Assembly: GCF_014042355.1 (NCBI RefSeq)
Contig: NZ_JACEZU010000001.1
Span: 186,001 to 250,000 of the forward strand
DNA: 64,000 bases
Reading direction: 5' to 3'
Source: Rugamonas apoptosis
Lineage (GTDB): Bacteria > Pseudomonadota > Gammaproteobacteria > Burkholderiales > Burkholderiaceae_D
The notes under the pieces are model-generated. The model did not search any database, was not told the DNA's origin, and was given only the letters and a program-made list of their open reading frames with translations. Every line of letters begins with the position of its first letter. Within the stretch, counting starts at the first letter, position 1. Below, piece after piece: positions 54,401 through 62,761 of this stretch. The translations under genes were made by a program, and so were the position numbers.

Positions 54401-57188
54401 GCAGCAGCCGCCACAGGGCGCGGCCGATGGCGTCCAGCGCGAACGCGGCCTCGTACGGCAACCAGGCCAACATCAACAGCGCGTGCGAGAAATGGATCAT
54501 GGCCAGCCGCACCACGGCCCACCAGTGCTGCGACCACAAGGTGTCGCGCGGACGGCGGGCCGCGTGGTGCAAGGCGCCCACCAGCGGCGGCAGCAAGGGC
54601 ACGGCCAGCACGGCCGCCGTCCACAGCCACGGGTCGGGCAGCGCGCCCCACGCCACCAGCAACGCCAGCAGCAGCGCCGGCGCCGTCAGGCTGCGGCGCA
54701 GGTTGTCGAACAGCTTCCAGCGCGACAGCGCCGACAGCGGGTTGCGCTCGCGCCGGCCGTCGGCCCGCCGCACGGGACCGGCCAGCCAGCCGCACAATTG
54801 CCAGTCGCCGCGCAGCCAGCGCTGGCGGCGGCCGACGTCGTCGGCGTAGGTGGCCGGCCACGCCTCATACAACTGCACGTCGCTCAGCAGGCCGGCGCGC
54901 AGGTAGCAGCCTTCCAGCAGATCGTGGCTGAGGATCAGGTCATCGGGCAAGCGCCCGCCCAGCACCTGCTCGAACATGTCGACGTCGTAGATGCCCTTGC
55001 CGATGAAGGAGCCTTCCCCGAACACGTCCTGGTACACGTCGGACACGGTGCGGGTGTAGGGATCGATGCCCGGTTCGCCGCCACCGAGGCGCTCGTAGCG
55101 CGATGCCGCCTCACCGGGCAGGCTGGCCGCCACCCGTGGCTGCAGCACGCCATAGCCTTCCACCACGCGGCCACGGTGGGCGTCGTAGCGCGGCTGGTTG
55201 AGCGGATGGCGCATGGTGGCGATGCACTGGCGCGCCGTGTCGCGCGGCAACTGGGTATCGGTGTCGAGCGTGATGACGTAACGGATATCCTGCAAACGGC
55301 TGCTGTCGCCTTCGATGAGCGAGAACGCGTCGCGTGCGCCGCCGCGCAGGTAGCGGTTGAGCGCGTGCAGCTTGCCGCGCTTGCGCTCGTACGCCATCCA
55401 CACACCCTGGCGCGGATTCCACAAGCGGGGCCGGTGCAGCAGCAGGAACGGCGCGCCTTCGTAGCGCACGTTGAGCGCACGCATGCGCTGCTGCAGGTGG
55501 GCCAGCAGGGCGCCATCGTCGGGCAGGGTTTCCTCGCTGGCGTCGGGAAAGTCGGTGAGCAGGCAGAACACGAGGTTGGGGTCGCGGTTGGCCAGGAAGC
55601 GCACTTCCAGTTGTTCGCACAATTCATCCACGTTGTCGCGGCTGTAGATCAGGGTGGGCACGGCCACCACGGCGCGCGCGTCGTCCGGCACGCCGCCGCG
55701 GAAGTCCATGCGCGGCAAGGGATGCGGTTCGGTGAGCGCGGTGGCGCCCCAGTTCACCAGGCTCAGCGCCAACTGGCCGCTGCCCAGCAACGCCAGCACG
55801 CCCAGCACGGCCAGCAACCATGGCTGGTCGACGCCGTCGCGTGCCGTGCGCGCCAGCAACCAGGCGCAGCCGCCGGCCGTGAGCAGGCCGATGGCGCCCA
55901 GGTAGCAGGCCAGCGGCGCATGCCGCGCCAGTTGGCCGACCCGCTGTGCCAGCGGCAGGCGCACGCCGGCCAGGCGCGCCAGCTCGGCCGAACCGGGCCC
56001 CACCAGGAAGTAGCCGACGTGGCGGTGGCGCCCTTCGGCGTCGCCGGCCGCGTCCTGCGCCAGGCGCACGGCCCGTTCGGCCACTTGCTCCTCGGTGGCG
56101 GGCGCGTGGCGCGCCAGCGTCTCGACCACATGGCGGTACCGGTCGCGGGTGGCGAAGTCCATGCCGGTGTAGATACCAGCCGGATCGTGCCGCAGCGCGC
56201 GCTCGACGGCGCTCATGGTTTCGACGAATTCCTGCCAGTCCATGGTGCCCAGGAAACGCAGGCTGCCGATGCTGTTGGCGATCGACACCTGCTCGGCGGC
56301 CTGCAACTGGATCTCGGCCTGGATCTGCAGTTCGATGGTGTGGCCCGATTCGGCCAGCCGGTGCGACAGCCAGGTGAGCGCCAGTGTGAGGGCCGGGCTC
56401 TGGCCTTGCAGGCGGCGCGCCAGTTCGGCCACGAAGGCGCTGGTGACGGGCGGGTTGGAACGGGCCATGTCGGCCACCAGCAGGATCAGGCCGCTGGGAT
56501 TCTGCTCGGCCACCTCCACCATGCGCTCGGCCCACTGGGTGGCCAGGTCGCGCTGGGCGCGGTCGTCGGCCACGCGCGCGGCCACCCGGCGCAGGTTCTC
56601 GATCAGCGCCAGGCGCAGCATGATGGGAATGGCCCACAACTCGCCCAGTTGCAGCGTAGCCACTTCCTGGTAGGCATCGACGAAGCCACGCAGGCTGTCC
56701 GGGTCGACCCGGCCGTCGCCGTGGGCGATGATTTCCAGCGCGATCCGGTACACGCGCGGCACCGCGCTGCCGGCACCGGCGCCGGCGCCGGCGTCGCCGT
56801 TCAGGCGCGGCAGTTGCCGGCTGTAGTGCTTGGGCAGGTGCCGGCGCGCGGTGCGGATCTGGTCTTCGATCAGGTAGTAATTATCGAGCAGCCATTCAGA
56901 GGCGGGGGTCACCTGGCGCCCGGCCTGCAGCGCGTCCGTCAAGCCATCGCAGGTGGCGGCGATGACGGCGGCGTTGTCGGCCAGGCGCGCCAGCAGGCGG
57001 TCGCGGCCGCCACCGGGACTGGGCACGTGCTGCGTCGCCAGCGCGCGGCCATGGGCCGCCATCTGCGCCGCGCTGAACAGCTCGGCCCGCAGGGGCATCT
57101 CCTCTTCCTCGTCGGCACGCGCGGCGCCGGCTGAGGCGGCGTGAAAACCCAGCGTGAACTTGGGAAACAAAGTGGTGTGCTGTTCCAT
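48486..57188 (-). CDS. ndvB: Cyclic beta-1,2-glucan synthase (NdvB/ChvB/Cgs type)
   Basis: 2900-residue inner-membrane protein that makes and cyclises periplasmic beta-1,2-glucan. Order: soluble N-terminal part with a poly-Glu patch (about 26-30); membrane helices about 420-480; GT84 glycosyltransferase (about 510-800) with DTDTQLP near 640 and QRWLRGDWQL near 790; more helices about 840-1010; a glucoamylase-like segment; two carbohydrate-binding supersandwich regions; and a GH94 phosphorylase-like domain with SCDWNDGMDK near 2580. Brucella Cgs has 2867 residues and the same layout. The product is expected in osmo-adaptation and host interaction. Monocistronic, with no ndvA exporter in the window. 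The start MEQHTTLFPK is the first Met with family similarity. Confidence 0.92.
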   Translation of the reverse strand: MEQHTTLFPKFTLGFHAASAGAARADEEEEMPLRAELFSAAQMAAHGRALATQHVPSPGGGRDRLLARLADNAAVIAATCDGLTDALQAGRQVTPASEWLLDNYYLIEDQIRTARRHLPKHYSRQLPRLNGDAGAGAGAGSAVPRVYRIALEIIAHGDGRVDPDSLRGFVDAYQEVATLQLGELWAIPIMLRLALIENLRRVAARVADDRAQRDLATQWAERMVEVAEQNPSGLILLVADMARSNPPVTSAFVAELARRLQGQSPALTLALTWLSHRLAESGHTIELQIQAEIQLQAAEQVSIANSIGSLRFLGTMDWQEFVETMSAVERALRHDPAGIYTGMDFATRDRYRHVVETLARHAPATEEQVAERAVRLAQDAAGDAEGRHRHVGYFLVGPGSAELARLAGVRLPLAQRVGQLARHAPLACYLGAIGLLTAGGCAWLLARTARDGVDQPWLLAVLGVLALLGSGQLALSLVNWGATALTEPHPLPRMDFRGGVPDDARAVVAVPTLIYSRDNVDELCEQLEVRFLANRDPNLVFCLLTDFPDASEETLPDDGALLAHLQQRMRALNVRYEGAPFLLLHRPRLWNPRQGVWMAYERKRGKLHALNRYLRGGARDAFSLIEGDSSRLQDIRYVITLDTDTQLPRDTARQCIATMRHPLNQPRYDAHRGRVVEGYGVLQPRVAASLPGEAASRYERLGGGEPGIDPYTRTVSDVYQDVFGEGSFIGKGIYDVDMFEQVLGGRLPDDLILSHDLLEGCYLRAGLLSDVQLYEAWPATYADDVGRRQRWLRGDWQLCGWLAGPVRRADGRRERNPLSALSRWKLFDNLRRSLTAPALLLALLVAWGALPDPWLWTAAVLAVPLLPPLVGALHHAARRPRDTLWSQHWWAVVRLAMIHFSHALLMLAWLPYEAAFALDAIGRALWRLLLSHQRLLEWRASGLARAGAGLADCWRNMRSASLLAVAAAAALALWRPAGMAPAAPLLAAWLAAPLLAWWISRPVPRPPVRLSAAQLHFLNQLARRTWGYFDRYVGPDDNWLPPDNMQEHPVAVVAHRTSPTNMGLALMANLSAWDFGYLHTGQLLERTGHTLGAMELLERYQGHFYNWYDTQTLKPLYPIYISTVDSGNLAGHLLTLRAGLAALADQPLLGPQCLDGLAATLGLLHEALAAMEPAAPLQAGAQALRVLDTLLAPAGRPDVDDLGALHDWLARACDSAATLLEAAAAHGDEAVREWSAALASQCRALREELEGYAPWLALGPGALCDSRLARMPTLRALAGWSGMEAAPSDLAPDERERQRKLATLVAQGGAQARVRMAAIDTLLLRCAACAQPDYSFLYNPTTKLLAIGYNLSERRLDASYYDLLASEVRLASFVAIAQGQLPQEHWFALGRQLRIVAGKPVLLSWSGSMFEYLMPLLVMPTYASTLLDQTYQAMLDAQIDYGRRRNVPWGISESGYNTVDASLNYQYRAFGVPGLGMKRGLGDDLVIAPYATMLGLMVRPEAACVNLQKMAALGYVGRYGCYEAIDYTPARLPRGQASAVIRSFMVHHQGMGLLALSYLLHDRPMQRRFMSDPLLQSALLVLQERSAQVGAFHSATEQQLAAPGAGAEQAMPMRVLNQATALPEVQLLSNGRYHVMVSNAGGGYSRWKDLAVTGWREDGTRDHWGSFLYLHDVDSGLSWSGAWQPTLAEPRKYEVIFSEGRAEFRRSDHGLELYTEIVVSPEDDIELRRHRLTNQSDRERTIELTSYAEVVMAPAAAEAAHPAFTKLFVQTEILGPRHAILCTRRPRGKDERPPSLLHLMTVHGATVLEESYETDRAAFIGRGHGTQAPQALRVAGRLAGGHGSVLDPVVAIRHRITLAPDQSATIDLVTGMADTREAALHLVDKYQDLHLAGRVFELAWTHSQVVLRQLNASEADAQLYARLAGSVLYPHGALRAEAAILQRNQRGQSGLWAYAISGDLPIVLLQIRDPANIELARQLVQAHAYWRLKGLVVDLVIWYEDQGGYRQLLHEQIMGLIASGIDAQAIDRPGGIFVRLADQIAPEDRVLLQSVARVIISDSRGTLAEQVKRAVPPPLRVPTLVADGRAAADTVAAAPPVTPPLLLFNGSGGFTEDGREYVIVSGPGQPTPAPWCNVLANSQFGSVISESGQAYTWHENAHEFRLTPWHNDPVTDASGEAWYLRDEQSGQVWSPTGLPAPGAGPYLTRHGFGYSVFEHTEGSIATSLLTFVALDAPVRYTVLEVRNDGPVARRLSATGYVEWVLGDLRAKTAMHVVTELDGASGALFARNAYNTEFPGRVAFFNADGGSARSVTADRAEFIGRNGSLAAPAALRRVRLSGRVGPALDPCGAIQLPFELLPGQRREIVFVLGVGGRRNADVSVLVQQHRGVAAAREALAAVRAHWDRTLGAVQVATPEPALDVLVNGWLMYQTIACRLWARSGYYQSGGAFGYRDQLQDAMAAVHTAPQLLREQLLLCAGRQFIEGDVQHWWHPPTGRGVRTHCSDDYLWLPLAAARYVAVTGDASVLDEQAPFLEGRAVKPEEDAYYDLPVAAPYSANLYEHCVRAIRHGQRYGAHGLPLIGSCDWNDGMDKVGEQGRGESVWLAFFLCEVQQRFAELAERRGDTEFAAACRQEARRLATSVEQQAWDGAWYRRAYFDDGTPLGSASAVECQIDSLSQSWAVLSGVADPVRARAAMEQVDQRLVRREAGLIQLLDPPFDQAGPNPGYIRGYVPGVRENGGQYTHAAIWTAMAFARLGEGERAWELARMINPVRHGATPEACQRYKVEPYVVAADVYAVPPHVGRGGWTWYTGSAGWMYRLLLESLLGVTRNGATLALAPLLPAGWDGYTVSYRYGATPYTIRVAPAGPDTPPGLTVDGQASAGYVVALVDDGQMHAVELRVAR

Positions 57189-57325
57189 CGGACCTCGCTA
57201 GACGAATAGGCCAACGCGATGGAAATTATCTGCCGATCACCCCGACAGGGGCGCACGGCTGCCGAGAGCCCGGCAAGGCAACAGTTGGGATCGATTGCGC
57301 GCTGGCGGGCGGCGCGCCCGCTGGG

Positions 57326-58960
57326 TCAGGCGTCGATGGCCGGCGAGGCCAGCGCCAGGCCGCCGTCCAGGCTCCACGCTTGCTGGTGGCCGAGCCCGCG
57401 CAGGTATTGCGCGGCCTTCAGGCTGCGGTTGCCGCTGCGGCAATAGAACACCAAGGGCACTTGCGCTTCGCCCCGCCACTGCGCCAGCCAGCCGGGCAAC
57501 TGGCCCAAGGGCACGCTGATGGCGGGCCGCCCGCCGGGGGCCGGCGTGACCGTGGCGGCACATTCATACCGTTCGCGCACGTCGATCAGGCGCGCATCGG
57601 GATGGGCTTGCAGGAAGGCATCGAGCGCGGCGGGCGCCAGCCGCATGGCGTCGTCCGCCGGTGGGGCGGACGCATCGGGCGCGGGCAGCGTGGCGCCAGG
57701 CTGCCGGCTGGCCTCGGCGCCGTCGTGCGCGGCCTCGGCAGCATCGTGCACGGCCGGGGCGCCGTCCAGCGGCAGCAGGCCACCGCTGCGCAAGGCGGCG
57801 CCACAGCGGGCGATGCGGGCGCAGGCGGCGGCGATGGTCGCCGCATCCGTCAACGGGCCAAACGACATGCGGATGGCGCCGCTGGCACGCCAGTCCGGCA
57901 CGCCCATCGCCACCAGCACGTAGCTGGGCGCGGCGGCCTTGGCCGAACAGGCGCTGCCGGAACTGACGCGCACGCCGGCCGCGTCGAACACATCCATCAA
58001 TGCGCGGCTGGCGACACCGGGCACGGAGAAGTTGAGCGTGGTGGGCAGCGAGGCCGCGAACCCGTGGTTGAACACGATGCCGGGCAAGGCGGCGCACAGG
58101 CTGTCGGCCAGGCGCGCGCGGAAGCCGGCCAGTTCAGCGTGGCTGCGGAAGGTGCCGCCCTGCTCCAATGCGGCCAGCACGGCGCCCAGCGCGGCGATGC
58201 CGGCCATGTTTTCCGTGCCGGAACGCAGGCCCGCCTCCTGGCCGCCGCCCATGATCAGCGGCGTGAACGGCGCGCCATCGCGCACGTACAACATGCCGAT
58301 GCCCTTGGGCGCGTACAGCTTGTGGCCGGAGAACGGCGCGTAATCGATGCGGGTGCGCGCCAGGTCCAGCGGCAACTTGCCCAGCGCCTGCACGCAATCG
58401 ACCAGCCAGTAGGCGGCGCTGGCCGTGTCCGCGAGCACCGCTTCAATACCGGCCAGGTCCGAGATCACGCCCGTTTCATTGTTGGCGGCCATGGTGCACA
58501 CCAGCGCGGCCCGTGGCGCCAGCGCGCGCAAGGCCGCCAGGTCGTGGCGGCCCTCGCCGTCCACGGGCAAGGCATGCAGCGTGAGATTCAGGCCCAGCAG
58601 GCGGTTCCAGTGGTCCAGGCTTTGGGGGACGGCCTTGTGTTCGGTGGCGCCATAGACGAGCAGGTCGCCGGTGGCCTCGCCACGGGACTGGCGTTCGCGC
58701 AGCGCACGCAGGGCCGACAGCACGGCCGTCTGGATACCTTCGGTGGCGCCGCTGTTGAACATCAGGCGGCCGCTGCCCACGCCCAACAGGCGGGTGGCGC
58801 GGGCGCGGGCGCCGTCCAGCACGGCCTTGGCGCGCAGGCCGGCGCCGTGGCTGCTGCTGGGGTTGCCGAAGCACTGGGCCATGGCGTCCACGGCGGCGGC
58901 GATGGCGGCGGGCAGGACGGAGGTGGTGGCGTTGCTGTCGAGGTAGATTTCAGTGCGCAT
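57326..58960 (-). CDS. Cysteine desulfurase-like aminotransferase fused to a rhodanese domain
   Basis: 544 residues from MRTEIYLDSNATT; two in-frame ATG codons lie up to 21 bases further upstream (58981). Residues 1-365 are a class V aminotransferase of the NifS/IscS group: ATEHKAVPQ, PLP-lysine in SGHKLYAPKG, GSGTENM-type LRSGTENMAG, and catalytic Cys in SSGSACSAKAAAP. An Ala/Asp-rich linker (about 385-445) leads to a rhodanese domain with LIDVRERYE and active Cys in VFYCRSGNRS. The desulfurase could pass sulfur to the rhodanese cysteine. It is divergent from an Lrp/AsnC regulator, which probably controls it. A selenocysteine lyase role cannot be excluded. Confidence 0.85.
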   Translation of the reverse strand: MRTEIYLDSNATTSVLPAAIAAAVDAMAQCFGNPSSSHGAGLRAKAVLDGARARATRLLGVGSGRLMFNSGATEGIQTAVLSALRALRERQSRGEATGDLLVYGATEHKAVPQSLDHWNRLLGLNLTLHALPVDGEGRHDLAALRALAPRAALVCTMAANNETGVISDLAGIEAVLADTASAAYWLVDCVQALGKLPLDLARTRIDYAPFSGHKLYAPKGIGMLYVRDGAPFTPLIMGGGQEAGLRSGTENMAGIAALGAVLAALEQGGTFRSHAELAGFRARLADSLCAALPGIVFNHGFAASLPTTLNFSVPGVASRALMDVFDAAGVRVSSGSACSAKAAAPSYVLVAMGVPDWRASGAIRMSFGPLTDAATIAAACARIARCGAALRSGGLLPLDGAPAVHDAAEAAHDGAEASRQPGATLPAPDASAPPADDAMRLAPAALDAFLQAHPDARLIDVRERYECAATVTPAPGGRPAISVPLGQLPGWLAQWRGEAQVPLVFYCRSGNRSLKAAQYLRGLGHQQAWSLDGGLALASPAIDA

Positions 58961-58992
58961 GGTGGCGAGCATGATGGGCATTCATGGTAATT

Positions 58993-59050
58993 GCAGTCAT
59001 GCCACATAGCTTACGTATTCCAACGTGAAATTATGTTCTAAAATGACTGC
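58993..59050. promoter_or_regulatory. Divergent control region with an 8-bp inverted repeat
   Basis: GCAGTCAT (58993-59000) and ATGACTGC (59043-59050), centres 50 bases apart, between the desulfurase and the Lrp/AsnC gene. A second, shorter pair ATTCCA/TGGAAT (59017-59022, 59066-59071) is 49 bases apart. Lrp-type octamers bind several spaced sites, so this is a plausible operator. Chance is not excluded. Confidence 0.35.
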
Positions 59051-59100
59051 TGCACACGGTTTATTTGGAATGAATATGCTCATTTTTGAAGAAAAACAGC

Positions 59101-59586
59101 ATGGAACATCTTGATCGCTACGATTACGCCATCCTGGCTGCGCTGCAGGCGGACGGCACGCTGTCGATCGCCCAGCTCAGCGAGAAGGTCGGGCTGTCCA
59201 GCACGCCCTGCTGGAAGCGGGTGCGCCGGCTGGAAGAGGAAGGCTATATCGAAAGCCGGGTCGCCATCGTCAACCGGCGCAAAGTGGGCTTGCCGGTGAC
59301 CGTGTTCGTCAGCGTGCGCACCAGCCACCACGACGAGCAATGGCTGGCGCGCTTCGCCGCCGCCGTGATCGCGTTGCCGGAAGTGCAGGAATTTCACCGC
59401 ATGAGCGGCGACGTGGACTATCTGCTCAAGGTGGTGACGAGCGATATCGACGGATATGACAGATTTTACAAGAAGTTGATCAAGGTTTCGCAGCTGACCG
59501 GCGTATCCTCGGCATTCTCGATGGAACAGATCAAGTTCACCACGGCGCTGCCGTTGGCCCTCGTTTCGCACGGCCTGCCAGGCTGA
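59101..59586 (+). CDS. Lrp/AsnC-family transcriptional regulator
   Basis: 161 residues from MEHLDRYDYAIL. Amino-terminal helix-turn-helix (IAQLSEKVGLSSTPCWKRVRRLEEEGYIE, about residues 24-52) and a RAM ligand-binding domain about 65-150 with FVSVRTSHHDEQWL and VDYLLKVVTSDIDGYDRF. Residues that bind an amino acid in Lrp are conserved in type, so cysteine or another amino acid is a plausible effector. It is divergent from the desulfurase-rhodanese gene; related regulators (CyuR/DecR, YbaO) control cysteine desulfidase genes, which suggests a sulfur-amino-acid link. A frame start at TTG 15 bases upstream is not preferred. Confidence 0.88.
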   Translation: MEHLDRYDYAILAALQADGTLSIAQLSEKVGLSSTPCWKRVRRLEEEGYIESRVAIVNRRKVGLPVTVFVSVRTSHHDEQWLARFAAAVIALPEVQEFHRMSGDVDYLLKVVTSDIDGYDRFYKKLIKVSQLTGVSSAFSMEQIKFTTALPLALVSHGLPG

Positions 59587-59611
59587 GCGCGGCGCGGCGC
59601 ATCGTGGGATA

Positions 59612-60808
59612 ATGCCCGACTCCCCGTTTTTCGCACCACACAATATGATCGCCTTTTTGGAACGCTGGCTGCCCGCCCCTCACACGGCCAGCCGTAGCGA
59701 GCGCCTACGCGCGTGCGCGGGCGCCGCCGCCGGCCTGCTGCTGACCGGACTGGTCGGCCATGTCATCCTGGCCCGTGATGGCATCAGCCTGTTCTTCATC
59801 GCACCGATGGGCGCTTCCGCCGTGCTGCTGTTCGGCTTGCCGGCCAGCCCGCTGGCCCAGCCCTGGTCCGTGATCGGCGGCAACGTGCTGTCGGGTCTGG
59901 TGGGCGTGACCTGCGTGCACTGGCTGGGCGCCGGCGTACCGGTGGCCGCCCTGGCCGGCTGCCTGGCCATCGCCGCCATGTTCGCGCTGCGCTGCCTGCA
60001 TCCGCCCGGCGGCGCCGTGGCCCTGACGGCCGTGATCGGCGGCCCGGCCGTACTGAGCGCCGGCTACCAGTTCCCGCTGGTGACGGTGCTGTTCAACTGC
60101 GTGGTGCTGGTCGGCACGGCCGTGCTGTACAACAACCTCACGGGACGGCGCTATCCACACACCCAGCAGACTCCGCATCCCCATCCGCATGCGACGGCCG
60201 ATGCCGTGCCCACTTCGCGCCTGGGCTTCGCGCCGGAAGACCTGGACGCCGCGCTGCGCCAATACAACCAGGTGCTGGACGTCAGCCGCGACGACCTGGA
60301 AGCGCTGTTCCTGCAGACGGAGCAACGGGCTTACCAGCGCCGCTTCGGCATCATCAGTTGCGCCGACATCATGTCCCGGGACGTCATCACGGCCGAGTTC
60401 GGCACTGGGCTGGACCAGGCGTGGCGCGACATGCGCGGCCACAAGGTGGCTTCGCTGCCCGTGCTGAACCGGGCCCGGCGCGTGATCGGCATCGTCACCC
60501 AGGGCGACTTCCTCGAACATGGCGGACTGGACGACTATCACGGCGTGCGCCAGCGCCTGCGCCAGTTCCTCCGACCCAGCGGCCTGAGCCACACGGAGAA
60601 GGCGGAAGTGGTGGGCCAGATCATGCGCAGCAAGCCCGTGACGGCGCGACTGGACACGCCCATCGTCGACCTGGTGCCGCTGATGGCCGACATCGGCTTC
60701 CACCACATCCCTATCGTCGACGAAGAAGAGCGATTTGCCGGCATCGTCACGCAATCGGACCTGGTCGCGGCGCTCTACGAAAGCCGCTTGGCGCGCGACG
60801 CGGCCTGA
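59612..60808 (+). CDS. HPP-family membrane protein with paired CBS domains
   Basis: 398 residues. Residues 30-185 are an HPP domain with about four to five membrane helices and the LHPPGGAVALTAVIGG motif (about 129-144). After a His/Pro linker come two CBS domains (about 245-310 and 330-392; SCADIMSRDVITAE and VGQIMRSKPVTARLD). HPP proteins of cyanobacteria and plants are nitrite transporters; the role in proteobacteria is uncertain. CBS pairs bind adenine nucleotides and suggest energy-dependent gating. The start MPDSPFF is preferred; MIAFLE at 59645 is possible. Confidence 0.82.
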   Translation: MPDSPFFAPHNMIAFLERWLPAPHTASRSERLRACAGAAAGLLLTGLVGHVILARDGISLFFIAPMGASAVLLFGLPASPLAQPWSVIGGNVLSGLVGVTCVHWLGAGVPVAALAGCLAIAAMFALRCLHPPGGAVALTAVIGGPAVLSAGYQFPLVTVLFNCVVLVGTAVLYNNLTGRRYPHTQQTPHPHPHATADAVPTSRLGFAPEDLDAALRQYNQVLDVSRDDLEALFLQTEQRAYQRRFGIISCADIMSRDVITAEFGTGLDQAWRDMRGHKVASLPVLNRARRVIGIVTQGDFLEHGGLDDYHGVRQRLRQFLRPSGLSHTEKAEVVGQIMRSKPVTARLDTPIVDLVPLMADIGFHHIPIVDEEERFAGIVTQSDLVAALYESRLARDAA

Positions 60809-60902
60809 TCGGCTGGCAAAATTGTTGGGCAGCGTCGACGCGATGGCGTATGCTTAGCGCCGTTTTGCCCTATCCCCCGACAATTCAGATCAGGAAACGA
60901 AT

Positions 60903-62747
60903 ATGACGCAACACCTCCGCCTCATGCTTGCTCCGCTGGCCGCCGCTGTGGCCCTGGCCTGCACACCGCTGAGCCATGCCGCCGACCACGCCGTTACCCC
61001 GGCCGTGCAAGCCACCCAGGCCGTGCCAACCGCCACGCCCGCCGCCGTGCGCCAGCAACTGCTGGCCCTGGCCGACGCCTACTATCAAGCCACGGCCCTC
61101 TTCGATCCGATAGGCGCCACGGAAAACGGCGACAACCGCTTCGATGACCAGCTCGGCATGAGCATCGTGCCCGCGCAGCGCGCCAAACAGTTCGCGCTGT
61201 ACCGCCAGTACCGTCAGCAACTGGGCGCCATTCCCCGCGCCCAGCTGGACCGGGGCGACCGCATCAATTACGACATCCTCGCTTTTGAGCTGCACGGTCT
61301 GCTGGCGATGGAAAAATTTCCCGAGCATTTGCTGCCGATCAACCAGATGGACAGCGTCCCCGTGATGCTGGCCAACTACGCGGGCGGCGAAGCGTCGCAG
61401 CCTATCGGCACGGTGGCGCAATATGATGCGTACCTGAGCCGCGTATCCCAGTTGCCAGCCTGGATCGATCAGGCCATCGCCAACATGCGCGTCGGCATGC
61501 GCAAAGGCGTGACCCAGCCCAAGGCCATCATGCTGTCGGCCCTGCCCCAGTTCCAGAAGCTGGTGAGCGCCACGCCGGAAACGAATATCTACTACACGCC
61601 CATCACCAAGCTGCCGGCCACGTTCTCCGACGCCGACAAGCAGCGCCTGACGGCCGCCTACCGCGCCACCGTGGCCGACAAGGTGATGCCGGCCCTGGCC
61701 CGCCTGGCCACCTTCCTGGAGAAGGAATACATCCCGGCCTGCCGCACCACGACCGGCCTCGGCAAACTGCCGGACGGCATGGCCTGGTATCAGGCCCGTG
61801 TCGCCAACCAGACCACAACGTCGCTCAACCCCGAGCAAATCCACGCCATCGGCTTGCGTGAGGTGGCGACCATCCAGCACGAATTCGAACTGCTGGGTCC
61901 GAAACTGGGCTATACCGGCCCCGCCTCCGGCCTGCCCGTGTGGGTGGCGCAGCAGGACAAGTTCCGCCCGTTCAAGACGGAAGAAGAAGTACAGGCCGTC
62001 TACCATAAGCTCAATGACGTGCTCGACACCAAGTTGCCGCAACTGTTCACGCTGGTGCCCAAGGCCAAGCTGGACCTGCGGCTGGAGCCGGAGCTGAGCC
62101 GCGCCACGGCATCCGACCATTACACCGCGCCGGCTGGCGATGGTTCCCGTCCGGGCGTATTCTGGTCGGTCGTCAACGACCCTGCCAAATACGGCAACAC
62201 GGGCATGACGACGCTGTTCCTGCACGAAGGCAAGCCCGGCCACCACTTCCACATCGCCCTGATGCAGGAATTGAACTTGCCGGACTTCCGCAAATACGGC
62301 GGCAACAATGCCTACACGGAAGGCTGGGCCCTGTACGCGGAAACGCTGGGCAAGGAAATGGGCTTGTTTGAGGATCCGGCCCAGTACTTCGGCCATTTGA
62401 ACGATGCGCTGCTGCGCGCCGTGCGCCTGGTGGTGGACACCGGCATGCACGCCAAGGGCTGGAGCCGCGAGCAAAGCATCCAGTACATGCACGATACGCT
62501 CGGTTACGATGAAACGGCCAAGAGCGAGACGGAACGCTACATGGCGTGGCCGGCGCAAGCGCTCGGTTACCGGATCGGCATGCTGAAGATCGTCGAACTG
62601 CGCCAGCGGGCCGCCGCCGCCCTGGGCGACAAGTTCAGCCTGCCGAAGTTCCACGAAGCGGTGCTGGGCGATGGCACCCTGCCGTTGGCCCTGCTGGAAC
62701 AGAAGATCGACAACTGGATCGCGGCCCAGAAACAAGCGCAACACTAA
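60903..62747 (+). CDS. DUF885 secreted peptidase-like protein
   Basis: 614 residues, signal peptide to about residue 28 (LSHAADHA, with a Cys at 20 that might be a lipobox variant, ALAC). The DUF885 family has a zinc-type HEGxPGH motif, here LHEGKPGHHFH at about 440-450, with EGWALYAETLG downstream. It is related to M32/M48-like helical metallopeptidases, but activity is not established. AGGAAACGA ribosome binding site lies before the ATG. Terminator at 62762-62804. Confidence 0.78.
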   Translation: MTQHLRLMLAPLAAAVALACTPLSHAADHAVTPAVQATQAVPTATPAAVRQQLLALADAYYQATALFDPIGATENGDNRFDDQLGMSIVPAQRAKQFALYRQYRQQLGAIPRAQLDRGDRINYDILAFELHGLLAMEKFPEHLLPINQMDSVPVMLANYAGGEASQPIGTVAQYDAYLSRVSQLPAWIDQAIANMRVGMRKGVTQPKAIMLSALPQFQKLVSATPETNIYYTPITKLPATFSDADKQRLTAAYRATVADKVMPALARLATFLEKEYIPACRTTTGLGKLPDGMAWYQARVANQTTTSLNPEQIHAIGLREVATIQHEFELLGPKLGYTGPASGLPVWVAQQDKFRPFKTEEEVQAVYHKLNDVLDTKLPQLFTLVPKAKLDLRLEPELSRATASDHYTAPAGDGSRPGVFWSVVNDPAKYGNTGMTTLFLHEGKPGHHFHIALMQELNLPDFRKYGGNNAYTEGWALYAETLGKEMGLFEDPAQYFGHLNDALLRAVRLVVDTGMHAKGWSREQSIQYMHDTLGYDETAKSETERYMAWPAQALGYRIGMLKIVELRQRAAAALGDKFSLPKFHEAVLGDGTLPLALLEQKIDNWIAAQKQAQH

Positions 62748-62761
62748 GCGGCCGACTATCG

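Noticed and set aside
48480..57134. 2884-codon open frame on the plus strand opposite the glucan synthase gene
   Set aside because: It mirrors the glucan synthase frame, is rich in His, Arg, Gln and Ala, and has no domain. Long antisense frames are expected from GC-rich codon bias.
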